Below, one piece after another: positions 1-9,518 of a stretch of 64,000 nucleotides of DNA (position 1 is the first letter of the stretch; each line of letters starts with the position of its first letter). The notes under the pieces were generated by a model, which was given only the letters and a program-made list of their open reading frames with translations, was not told where the DNA came from and did not search any database. The position numbers and the translations under genes are program-made. Where the stretch lies: positions 1-64,000 of the forward strand of contig JAZKJV010008884.1 in the NCBI GenBank assembly GCA_037367405.1, given 5' to 3'. Origin of the DNA: Ottelia alismoides (Eukaryota > Streptophyta > Magnoliopsida > Alismatales > Hydrocharitaceae).

Positions 1-270
1 GGGGGCCGCCGAGACGAGCTGGAGGCCGCTGGGGGCCTAAGGCGGCAGGAGGAGGGGCCGCCGGGACCTGGTTGGGGCCCGCGTGGGGGCCAAAGGGGCG
101 GTGGGCCGCCTGGTGGCCTCCGGCGGTGGCTGGAGCCGCTGGCAGCGGCTAGAAGGGAGATCTAGGGTGGCGTGGAAGCCCTAGATCGAACCGGAGAGAG
201 AGCAACGACGGGTGGGAGAGGGCGGCGGGTGGGGAAGGGAGGGGCAGCGGGTGTGGAGAGCCCTAGGGCG

Positions 271-282
271 GCTCTGATACCA
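271..282 (-). other. Primer binding site (tRNA-Met type)
   Basis: The minus strand reads TGGTATCAGAGC, complementary to the 3' end of plant initiator tRNA-Met. It lies three bases inside the LTR. Confidence 0.8.
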
Positions 283-285
283 TTT

Positions 286-439
286 TGAGAAATGAGTCTT
301 CGATATTCATTTAGGAAAAACCCTAGGCTCTCTTATATAGGGAGAGGCCTTAAGGGTAAATTACAAAGACGTCTAAATAAGATAAAGAAATAACAACAAG
401 ATATATAAAGTGATAATAAAACTCGAAACTATCTCTACA
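286..439 (-). repeat. copia-like 5' LTR, 154 bp
   Basis: On the minus strand it begins TGTAGAGATAG and ends ATTTCTCA, the TG...CA LTR ends. It contains the CTCTTATATAGG TATA-like segment that also occurs (CTCTTATATAGG/CTCTTCTATATG) in the LTRs of the copia element at 34691-52636. The partner LTR is outside the window, so the element's age and target duplication cannot be judged. Confidence 0.7.
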
Positions 440-545
440 ACTATGATTGAGAACAAGTCCAGAAAGTTCCCTAAAGATCTCGAGCATTGTAGCCATCCCT
501 CTAGCTTCTTCTCTACCAGGTGTTAATCTTTTTTATTTAAGAACG
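440..545 (-). pseudogene. LINE reverse-transcriptase-like fragment
   Basis: One minus-strand frame gives ARGMATMLEIFRELSGLVLN, which resembles the segment after the FADD box in plant L1 reverse transcriptases (LLxIFxxxSGLxIN). It is only about 35 codons long, bounded by the copia LTR on one side and the tandem array on the other. The sequence beyond the array (33711 onward) does not obviously continue the same protein, so this remains tentative. Confidence 0.35.
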
Positions 546-773
546 TGATGAACCTCAGTTTCATCATCTTTATTCTCCATAATTAACCCCCTTGCTTAAA
601 AGTTTGTCAATAAATCCCTGTTAATATCTCATAATTAACAGAGTCCTAAATAAATTAAAAACCACAAAAAGATGACAAAACAAAAATTCGTGGTATTTTT
701 AGACTTAAAAATACCCTCAAAAATATTTCGGGCCCTTGTTTGATTTCATTTCCAGTTTTGGTCAACATGAAAC

Positions 774-798
774 TTGTAGATCTCTTCAAGATCTACAA
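774..798. repeat. Perfect inverted repeat in L1
   Basis: TTGTAGATCT and AGATCTACAA are separated by five bases, with flanking CATGAAA and TTTCATG extending the pairing. It recurs in every LTR copy at the same offset. Confidence 0.8.
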
Positions 799-880
799 CT
801 TTCATGTTTTGAGTTTTCTCAAATTCGGCCAATAGGGCCCTCAAAAATAAGAAAAACCCTTCTAAATAATCTGATTGGGC

Positions 881-1209
881 CACGTGGCCCATTCTGGAAG
901 CGCCACGTGGCCCGGCCTCTTTGTCTTATCCGCCACCGACCCTGGCCGTTGGATCTCGCTTCAGATCCAACGGCCCCGCTGCTTCCACGTATCTGCCTTC
1001 TCCCAGCCATTGATCATCTCCCGCTCTTCATCTACACCGCACGTCCCCGCCTCGCTCTTCATGCGCCACGTGGCACCTTCTGGTCCTTCCGATGGCATCT
1101 TCACCCGGCCATTACAGCCGTTATCTCCTGGGCCAATCTCATCCATCCGATCGATCCCTTGATTCCATCTGAGCCATCCTTTAGCGCCTCGACCTCGTCA
1201 TGACACGTG
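881..1209. promoter_or_regulatory. G-box/ABRE cluster in L1
   Basis: CACGTG palindromes occur at 881, 904, 1067 and 1204, and all four in L1 are CACGTGG. The one at 1204 lies in ACACGTGGC, the classic ABRE/G-box form bound by plant bZIP and bHLH factors. Two further CACGTG sites lie at 2647 and 2714. The cluster recurs in L2-L6, where the first site has become CACGTGA. Their presence is seen directly; a role in LTR transcription is inferred. Confidence 0.55.
944..975. repeat. Inverted repeat with CCGTTGGATCT arms (first of three)
   Basis: Arms GGCCGTTGGATCT (944-956) and AGATCCAACGGCC (963-975) form a 13-bp stem with a 6-base loop. The same core recurs at 1281-1306 and 2356-2390. Confidence 0.85.
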
Positions 1210-1280
1210 GCCGCTCCATCTGCCCTCCGATCATGCCGCCCCAGATCTTATCCTGGCCGTCGCTCCGCGCCTTAGCCTCC

Positions 1281-1306
1281 ACCGTTGGATCTCCAGATCC
1301 AACGGT
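1281..1306. repeat. Inverted repeat with ACCGTTGGATCT arms (second of three)
   Basis: Arms of 12 bases at 1281-1292 and 1295-1306 are separated by only two bases, so the sequence is nearly a perfect palindrome. Confidence 0.85.
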
Positions 1307-1813
1307 CAGGAGACCGTCGTCAACCTCCAGCAGACCCCTTCTTCCCCACGATCTCCTCTCGCGCACCTCTCCCCCTTTCCATTTTCTCCACGACTCCAGA
1401 GCCCCTCACACCTAACCAAACACCTCCCGGTCTTCCCCCATCATCCTTCTCCCTCGCGCACACCTCCACGACCCATAACTCCCTTCCAGTCGTCCCATGA
1501 TCGCCTCGCAAACCACGACACCACGATCATCTCCGCCGAGTCATCCCTTCAAATAAGCCACTTCCCCCACCTTTCGCCGTCGTCCACCTTTACGCGGGGA
1601 GAGGCCCAGCCCTCCTCCGCCTCCCTGTGACAGGGGGAGGCGTCGGATAGAGCGAAGACGACCTCAAATCCCCCGGTGAGACCCTCCGCCATTCACGGTG
1701 GAGTTGCGGCGCTCCGGCGACCGCTCGAGCTGCGTCGACCGGCTGGCGACGTCCAGCGAAGACCCGGTGCTCCATCTGAGCTCCAGCCCAAGCCTCCGCT
1801 CCGCCCGAACAAG

Positions 1814-2106
1814 GTAAGTACCTCTTCTTCTTCCTCTGTAATTTTCTTTAATTTCTTCGATTTTTCTCGGTCACTCCGGCCGTTTTTACCCTCCATCGTT
1901 CCTCCCAAAAGCTCCGCCACACTTCCCCCTTCATCGCGACACCCTCCGCTCGCCGTCTCCTTCTTCCATACCTCCCGTCACCTTCGACCCACCTCCTCCG
2001 CCCTCACGGCGGAGGAGCTTCGAGCTCCTCACTCTCATCGCCCGCATGAGCTCCCACTACGCTCACGCACGCACTTCTACGCCTCGGCTATGCTTCTAAC
2101 ATGCAG
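1814..2106 (+). other. Possible intron inside L1
   Basis: The donor-like AAG/GTAAGT at 1814 is followed by pyrimidine-rich sequence, and an acceptor-like CTAACATGCAG ends at 2106. The 293-nt length is not a multiple of three. The same sites are in all LTR copies (19972-20264 in L4). A second acceptor-like TGGCAG occurs at 3600 in the internal region. Splicing of a retroelement leader transcript is plausible but unproven. Confidence 0.35.
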
Positions 2107-2355
2107 GTGCTCACGAACTTTCAATGGACGGAGCGCACGCCGGAGCCTTCTTCGTCAACTCCACTCTCGACGCCCGAGCTTCGATGACCGACGCCAGAGC
2201 CTCCTGGGCCTTCCCTGAGTTCCCCGCTTCATCGACGACCATTACTTGGGCTCGGGGGAGGCCTGTCGTGATCAAGAAGGAGTGGCGGAGCTTGGAGCTT
2301 CTCGCCGGAGCTCGAACTCCGCCGCCAGCAGTCGAAGAAGGAGAACGTACAGGCA

Positions 2356-2390
2356 CCGTTGGATGATCCCTCCAGGCTTTCATCCAACGG
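2356..2390. repeat. Inverted repeat with CCGTTGGATGA arms (third of three)
   Basis: Arms of 11 bases at 2356-2366 and 2380-2390 are separated by 13 bases. This is a variant of the same CCGTTGGAT core. Confidence 0.8.
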
Positions 2391-3310
2391 CTGAGGGGCA
2401 GCCACGTCGCCTACAGCGGAGCCCATCCAAGCCATCGGATTCTTTTGATCTGATGGCTCATATTCAGCCACGCGTCGTCACCAGAGCTCCAGCCCGAGCC
2501 TCCGTCTCCGAACCTACAGGCTTGGATCCGCCGAGCCTTGTCCGAGCCTGCAGAGTGCAACCAAGCCTACGCCCGAGCCACGCCGAAGCAACCCGGGCCT
2601 CCTCCGAACCTCCGGTCTACCCGAACCTGGGGAAGCGCGTGCCTGGCACGTGCTTCTTGGGTAATTTGCAAGGAAGCCCATCCGACTTCTTCAATTTGCA
2701 AACAGGTCCCGATCACGTGCAGCGGGCGTGCACAGTGGGTATTTTACAGGGAAGGTCCATCTACTTTACGTATTTACATTTTAGTCCCTCCCTGGACCTG
2801 TTTGTAGTTATCTTTTCATGTTTTTATTGCATTTATGCCCCTGTCTTCTTTTATGCATATCTTGAGCTACATAGCTCCAATCGAGTTGATTTCAGTTTCA
2901 TTTTGAAGCTCTTCTCATCCTCTTCATTATGGCATGCTTAAATTTCAGATTTGACACTATGAACCGTGATGTATTATTTTATTATCTAAGTGTCTTGATT
3001 TCTTCATTTATCATGCCCACTTGCTTCATATTAGTAGAGGCTTCTTTATTTCAACTCGGATTGACTCGTGATTTTCTTATGGCTCAAGTTACTATTATTT
3101 TGGGCATATCATTCACTTTGCATGGCATCTATTTGCATGATAAAAAATGTTTAAATAAAAATGCATGTTTATTTTAATTGCATTGTCATGTTGTTGCTTT
3201 GACCTATATACCTTGAACTCAACACCTAATTGAATACACTTAAATCTAAGAGAGAGGCTTCGTGTCCCTGAGTTCGACCTTGGTATCTTGCCAAGTAAAT
3301 ATAAATCTTC

Positions 3311-3432
3311 GATCACCTCATTTCGATTTATGGCATATCTTTAAATGAGGTGATCGCTTTGACGACCGAAATCGGCCCGACTACGATGATGATTCCATGT
3401 GCTAAAAACACATTATTAAAGGGCCGATTTCG
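3311..3432. repeat. Two stable hairpins at the 3' end of L1, just before the PBS
   Basis: Hairpin 1 pairs GATCACCTCATTT (3311-3323) with AAATGAGGTGATC (3343-3355). Hairpin 2 pairs CGAAATCGGCCC (3367-3378) with GGGCCGATTTCG (3421-3432). Both stems are perfect. They end 12 bases before the PBS, where U5/leader structure would form, and recur in all copies. The last copy keeps both at the outer edge (to 33710). Confidence 0.8.
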
Positions 3433-3444
3433 CGCTTCGTCAAA

Positions 3445-3461
3445 TGGCGCCGTTGCCGGGG
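3445..3461 (+). other. PBS of I1 (tRNA-Asp)
   Basis: TGGCGCCGTTGCCGGGG is complementary to the 3' end of plant tRNA-Asp (...CCCCGGCAACGGCGCCA). It lies two bases after the LTR end. Athila-type elements characteristically use this primer. Confidence 0.92.
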
Positions 3462-4581
3462 ACACGGCTCATTTCTTTTATTTTTTGGATTTTTGCGTGG
3501 TTTAATTTAGTGTTTCTTTTTATAGGTCAAATGATCATATAATTTTGCATCTAAAATTTTTTCCTCCTTATTTGATATCTAACTATTGCTTTTGTGGCAG
3601 GGCCCTTGATGGATCAAGGAGGCGAGGAGCAGGATACTCCCCGCTGCGAGGAGCCGCAGAGCATGCTTGGAGTCGATAAGAAAGAAAAGAAAAAAATGTG
3701 TCGCATTTATTTTTATTATAATAAACTCGTAACTCGTCTTTTACAGCGGTCTTCGATCGAAGACTCGCGATTGTAATCGGACGAATGTGGTTGTGTGGGG
3801 ATCGTCCCCACTTGAGTGTCGACCTAGGACTAGGCACGCGCTCTCCGAGCTCATTTTATTTTTTTATCTTATGTGCTTGATCGTAGGTTAGGTCACACTT
3901 TAAATCAGAGACGCACATAATCTCGCCTCACTTAGCCAAACTTAAATGGATATCATTTCCCGCTAATAGATGCATGATTAGGTGCGGTTTTATTCGACTT
4001 GCATACATTGATTTTGGTTTTCAAAATAGCCCCAGTTTTTCACGTGTTTTATCGTCAAATCACTGCATGATTTCTCGCTTAGCCTAGATCGCGTTTTTCT
4101 TCATCGTATACATGTTTTTCTCGGCTTTCATTTTTCTAGATTGATCACCTAGGATAAATGGAAAAATGGAATGAACGGTAGACGGTGATTTTCTGATTGA
4201 TGTGCTAACCATAATTCAGTGATAACCTAAAATAAAATTGGGACTGTTAATTGCAAGTCAACCAAAAATGGAGTAAAATTCGGTTTTGGGAGAGCAATAC
4301 CCTCGCTTACGCAATGATTTTCACTTCACATCTTTTCTTTGCGTAAAAATCAAATGTTTTATCACCAATAAAATAGACAAGATAATAAACCAACTTGGTT
4401 GGTTTCACGTGTGAGTTGGTGAAACTAAGGGTTTGCTTGCTTGATTGAGCCTTGTTTGTTGTGACACACGCCCCAAAACCAAAGACACTCCATTTCATCT
4501 TCGAAGATTCAACCGCTCACTTGTATATTCATCCCTCTTCTTTGTTCACCTTGGGTCTCTTCCAACATCAATCTCCATTTT

Positions 4582-4795
4582 TATACTTAGGCTAATCTCA
4601 GCCTAAGTATAGGGGGGACCCAAGTCCCTGTGATTTCTCTACTCATCTTTTCTTGCCTTTATACTTAGGTTATTTCTAACCTAAGTATAGGGGGAGCCCC
4701 TCTTAGCTCCCGTATATTCTTCTATATTTAAATGGACCTATGTACTTGTAACATCTAGTGCTATGAGGACATAGCAAAGTTTAAGTATAGGGGGG
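4582..4795 (+). repeat. Palindrome and PPT-like motif cluster in I1
   Basis: TATACTTAGGCT pairs with AGCCTAAGTATA (4582-4611), and TATACTTAGGTTA pairs with TAACCTAAGTATA (4660-4689). Each palindrome runs straight into a G-run, giving AAGTATAGGGGG at 4605 and 4683. A third AAGTATAGGGGGG follows at 4783, then TACCGTATA repeats. The same 13-mer is the true PPT at 6585. The block recurs in I2-I5. Confidence 0.85.
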
Positions 4796-6584
4796 TATAC
4801 CGTATATACCGTATATTTACTTTAGCTATAATCTGAAAAATTTGAAAAATTAAAAACTTTTTGGCTAAGGTAAAAATTCATTGGACTAAGAGAACTCAAA
4901 GGATTTTCGCGGTTTTTCGATATTATGTTACACTATTTTATAGAAATATTTTCGAAAATGATTTTTGAAAATGTTTTGAAAATTTTCATTTTGTGTGACA
5001 TGGGTTTTGAAAAATCGCCATCTCTTTTCAAGGAAAGTTGAGTCTAACTTGTGTTTTAACTCTCTTATTAAAATCCATAAAAATCAGAAAGCCGCTAAAA
5101 CCTTTAGGAGCTATTAGTGACTACTAAGCCCAATTAAGAAAGCCGCGTTCAGTGAGGGTTCGCCCTTAGCAGATTGGATGGTTTAGAGGACATCGCGTAA
5201 GGCCCCGTCCTCAAGCAACGGGCTTCGGCATGTACTTACATCCATACTGGCTGAATTGTAGCTACTTAATTGAGTTTAGGCAGTTGTTATATCTCTTGAA
5301 GTTCAAAAAAAAGTGTCTTGTTTTTGAATGAAGAAGTTGGATTAGTCCTCTACATTTTCACTTTCACCCGGGATCTGATTTGGTCAAGAAGACTTAGCTT
5401 TTAGAAGTCTTTGAGATTTTTAGGTTAACCAGCCTTAGCCATCAGGGTCTTAGACTTAATCATCCACATTCTCCTAAGTTTCTAGATTTGCATGCTATAT
5501 TCCATGCTTAATCTCAGACATAAAGAATATGATCAGCACATCACATACACGACTGCGGTTTTTGATGAGATGAGTTGATTTTTCACCTGAGGGATTGGGA
5601 TGAGGAAGTCGAATTTGGATTTGATCTAATGATGCTCGAGGATGGGATAAAATCTTTGGAGGCTTCAGGAAACCTGAGTGTCAGCAATATTAGCCAGTAT
5701 GAGAACTTGATTCTTATACTAATCTCTTGACATTAACCTAAGTGCCTGGGTGTGAAAAATAAATAAAAAAATTGTTGATCAGTGTGCGCCAACTCTTGGT
5801 AAAAGCAGTGGAGCTAGCCACAAATTATACAAGTCAATGAAATTCAAAGAAAAGCTCTCATTCCACAAAGTTACATATCAAAGAGCTTCCACCAAAGGCG
5901 AGCGCTCCCAAAAATTTTTCAAAGTGTCCACTTGGACCACCGCTATTAGGACCAGGAGTCGGGCTTGCACCAAAAAAGGCTCTGCATCGTAAATGCTACA
6001 AGTCTGGGTGTCGAAGGTACGATAGGTACTCAAAAGAGAAACACCCCGGTGTACTCCCAGGAAAACAAGTGCAGACGGCTCCAACTTCTCTTGACGGACA
6101 CACTGATCTACACCAAAAAAATGTGTTGCGTAAAATGGCACTAGAGAGAATCCTTGTTCCAATGAGAGGGAGAGAAGAATTGACACAATCCCATGCCCTC
6201 CATTTTCTGGCCTGCCATTCACATTTTCTAAGTCTGACAAACTAAAGAGACGGTGGACTGAATGCAAGATTTGATTTATTCCCTAGTGCTGAGGATTAGG
6301 TCCTTAGGAGATTTTCTCGGACCAAGATTTTGGGTGACAACTTGACTCTACTCTCGAAATTGCAGTCAACACTAAACTTCATATCCTTTAGTTTATATGT
6401 ACATCAGAGAGAGTCTAGAGAAATAGAGGAATTGGAAGCCTCTTGATTAAGGCTGGGTTGAACTCTAAAATTTTGGATCTCTGAAGCCGAGTTGACTTGA
6501 TCAGATTGGATCCTGTATTCACATGCACAAGGGGGTTAATCCAACTTAGTCATTCTTTTTGATGCTCGAGGACGAGCATAGTTT

Positions 6585-6598
6585 AAGTATAGGGGGGA
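6585..6598 (+). other. PPT of I1
   Basis: AAGTATAGGGGGGA abuts L2. It follows the inverted motif GATGCTCGAGGACGAGCATA at 6571-6590, a common feature of the 3' UTR of Athila/Tat elements. Confidence 0.85.
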
Positions 6599-9499
6599 TG
6601 ATGAACCTCAGTTTCATCATCTTTATTCTCCATAATTAACCCCTTGCTTAAAAGTTTGTCAATAATTCTCTGTTAATATCTCATAATTAACAGAGTCCTA
6701 AATAAATTAAAAACCACAAAAAAATGACAAAACAAAATTCGTGGTATTTTTAGACTTAAAAATACCCTCAAAAATATTTCGGGCCCTTGTTTGATTTCAT
6801 TTCCAGTTTTGGTCAACATGAAACTTGTAGATCTCTTCAAGATCTACAACTTTCATGTTTTGAGTTTTCTCAAATTCGGCCAATAGGGCCCTCAAAAATA
6901 AGAAAAACCCTTCTGAATAACCTGATTGGGCCACGTGACCCATTCTGGAAGCGCCACGTGGCCCGGCCTCTTTGTCTTATCCGCCACCGACCCTGGCCGT
7001 TGGATCTCGCTTCAGATCCAACGGCCCCGCTGCTTCCACGTATCTGCCTTCTCCCAGCCATTGATCATCTCCCGCTCTTCATCTACACCGCACGTCCCCG
7101 CCTCGCTCTTCATGCGCCACGTGGCACCTTCTGGTCCTTCCGATGGCATCTTCACCCGGCCATCACAGCCATTATCTCCTGGGCCAATCTCATCCATCCG
7201 ATCGATCCCTTGATTCCATCTGAGCCATCCTTTAGCGCCTCGACCTCGTCATGACACGTGGCCGCTCCATCTGCCCTCCGATCATGCCGCCCCAGATCTT
7301 ATCCTGGCCGTCGCTCCGCGCCTTAGCCTCCACCGTTGGATCTCCAGATCCAACGGTCAGGAGACCGTCGTCAACCTCCAGCAGACCCCTTCTTCCCCAC
7401 GATCTCCTCTCGCGCACCTCTCCCCCTTTCCATTTTCTCCACGACTCCAGAGCCCCTCACACCTAACCAAACACCTCCCGGTCTTCCCCCATCATCCCTT
7501 CTCCCTCGCGCACACCTCCACGACCCATAACTCCCTTCCAGTCGTCCCATGATCGCCTCGCAAACCACGACACCACGATCATCTCCGCCGAGTCATCCCT
7601 TCAAATAAGCCACTTCCCCCACCTTTCGCCGTCGTCCACCTTTACGCGGGGAGAGGCCCAGCCCTCCTCCGCCTCCCTGTGACAGGGGGAGGCGTCGGAT
7701 AGAGCGAAGACGACCTCAAATCCCCCGGTGAGACCCTCCGCCATTCACGGTGGAGTTGCGGCGCTCCGGCGACCGCTCGAGCTGCGTCGACCGGCTGGCG
7801 ACGTCCAGCGAAGACCCGGTGCTCCATCTGAGCTCCAGCCCAAGCCTCCGCTCCGCCCGAACAAGGTAAGTACCTCTTCTTCTTCCTCTGTAATTTTCTT
7901 TAATTTCTTCGATTTTTCTCGGTCACTCCGGCCGTTTTTACCCTCCATCGTTCCTCCCAAAAGCTCCGCCACACTTCCCCCTTCATCGCGACACCCTCCG
8001 CTCGCCGTCTCCTTCTTCCATACCTCCCGTCACCTTCGACCCACCTCCTCCGCCCTCACGGCGGAGGAGCTTCGAGCTCCTCACTCTCATCGCCCGCATG
8101 AGCTCCCACACGCTCACGCACGCACTTCTACGCCTCGGCTATGCTTCTAACATGCAGGTGCTCACGAGCTTTCAATGGACGGAGCGCACGCCGGAGCCTT
8201 CTTCGTCAACTCCACTCTCGACGCCCGAGCTTCGATGACCGACGCCAGAGCCTCCTGGGCCTTCCCTGAGTTCCCCGCTTCATCGACGACCATTACTTGG
8301 GCTCGGGGGAGGCCTGTCGTGATCAAGAAGGAGTGGCGGAGCTTGGAGCTTCTCGCCGGAGCTCGAACTCCGCCGCCAGCAGTCGAAGAAGGAGAACGTA
8401 CAGGCACCGTTGGATGATCCCTCCAGGCTTTCATCCAACGGCTGAGGGGCAGCCACGTCGCCTACAGCGGAGCCCATCCAAGCCATCGGATTCTTTTGAT
8501 CTGATGGCTCATATTCAGCCACGCGTCGTCACCAGAGCTCCAGCCCGAGCCTCCGTCTCCGAACCTACAGGCTTGGATCCGCCGAGCCTTGTCCGAGCCT
8601 GCAGAGTGCAGCCAAGCCTACGCCCGAGCCACGCCGAAGCAACCCGGGCCTCCTCCGAACCTCCGGTCTACCCGAACCTGGGGAAGCGCGTGCCTGGCAC
8701 GTGCTTCTTGGGTAATTTGCAAGGAAGCCCATCCGACTTCTTCAATTTGCAAACAGGTCCCGATCACGTGCAGCGGGCGTGCACAGTGGGTATTTTACAG
8801 GGAAGGTCCATCTACTTTACGTATTTACATTTTAGTCCCTCCCTGGACCTGTTTGTAGTTATCTTTTCATGTTTTTATTGCATTTATGCCCCTGTCTTCT
8901 TTTATGCATATCTTGAGCTACATAGCTCCAATCGAGTTGATTTCAGTTTCATTTTGAAGCTCTTCTCATCCTCTTCATTATGGCATGCTTAAATTTCAGA
9001 TTTGACACTATGAACCGTGATGTATTATTTTATTATCTAAGTGTCTTGATTTCTTCATTTATCATGCCCACTTGCTTCATATTAGTAGAGGCTTCTTTAT
9101 TTCAACTCGGATTGACTCGTGATTTTCTTATGGCTCAAGTTACTATTATTTTGGGCATATCATTCACTTTGCATGGCATCTATTTGCATGATAAAAAATG
9201 TTTAAATAAAAATGCATGTTTATTTTAATTGCATTGTCATGTTGTTGCTTTGACCTATATACCTTGAACTCAACACCTAATTGAATACACTTAAATCCGA
9301 TAAATAAGAGAGAGGCTCGTGTCCCTGAGTTCGACCTTGGTATCTTGCCAAGTAAATATAAATCTTCGATCACCTCATTTCGATTTATGGCATATCTTTA
9401 AATGAGGTGATCGCTTTGACGACCGAAATCGGCCCGACTACGATGATGATTCCATGTGCTAAAAACACATTATTAAAGGGCCGATTTCGCGCTTCGTCA
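6599..9499 (+). repeat. LTR L2 of the array
   Basis: It has the same ends and hairpins as L1. L2 has CACGTGA at the first G-box and a 2-bp deletion near 8106 (CCCACACGC for CCCACTACGC) that shortens the LTR open frame. Near 6663 it reads AATAATTCTCTG, as in L3, rather than the AATAAATCCCTG of L1 and L4-L6. Confidence 0.92.
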
Positions 9500-9501
9500 A
9501 A

Positions 9502-9518
9502 TGGCGCCGTTGCCGGGG
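9502..9518 (+). other. PBS of I2 (tRNA-Asp)
   Basis: Identical 17-base match to the tRNA-Asp 3' end, two bases after L2. Confidence 0.92.

Larger units (their letters stand above)
1..439 (-). mobile_element. Ty1/copia-like element, 5' end only (cut by window edge)
   Basis: Read on the minus strand this is a short LTR (286-439), a tRNA-Met-type PBS (271-282) and about 270 bp of very GC-rich leader dominated by GGCCGC/GGCGG motifs. The coding region would lie left of base 1 and is not visible. The arrangement matches the complete copia element ending at 52636: an LTR of about 150 bp, a PBS next to it and a GC-rich leader. Assignment to copia is inferred from that similarity and the PBS. Confidence 0.7.
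546..3442 (+). repeat. LTR L1 of the tandem array (2.9 kb)
   Basis: It begins TGATGAACC and ends TTCGTCA. This is the most divergent of the six. It has CACGTGG at 881 where L2-L6 have CACGTGA, and a shortened segment near 3246 (ATCTAAGAGAG) where L2-L6 have ATCCGATAAATAAGAGAG. Order along the LTR: a terminal inverted repeat at 546-565, an AT-rich 5' part, a GC-rich segment (about 810-2700) with G-boxes and CCGTTGGAT hairpins, a splice-donor-like AAG/GTAAGT at 1814, an AT-rich 3' part with AATAAA near 3154, and two hairpins just before the PBS. Open frames here look incidental. Confidence 0.92.
3443..6598 (+). mobile_element. Internal region I1 of the array (3.16 kb, non-coding)
   Basis: It runs from the PBS to the PPT. 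Near the 5' end an acceptor-like TTTTGTGGCAG (to 3600) precedes an ATG at 3608 opening MDQGGEEQDTP, possibly a relic gag start; the frame dies after a short lysine-rich stretch. The rest is AT-rich with four AAGTATAGGGGG motifs. At 5878-6267 both strands stay open for about 130 codons, but neither product resembles a known domain. I1 has copy-specific small indels, including a duplicated AACTCGTA near 3724. No pol domain is visible. Confidence 0.85.

Noticed and set aside
736..1203. A 155-codon frame repeated once per unit in the LTR
   Set aside because: It lies across hairpins and G-boxes, overlaps open frames on both strands, and resembles no domain. GC-rich repeats produce such frames by chance.
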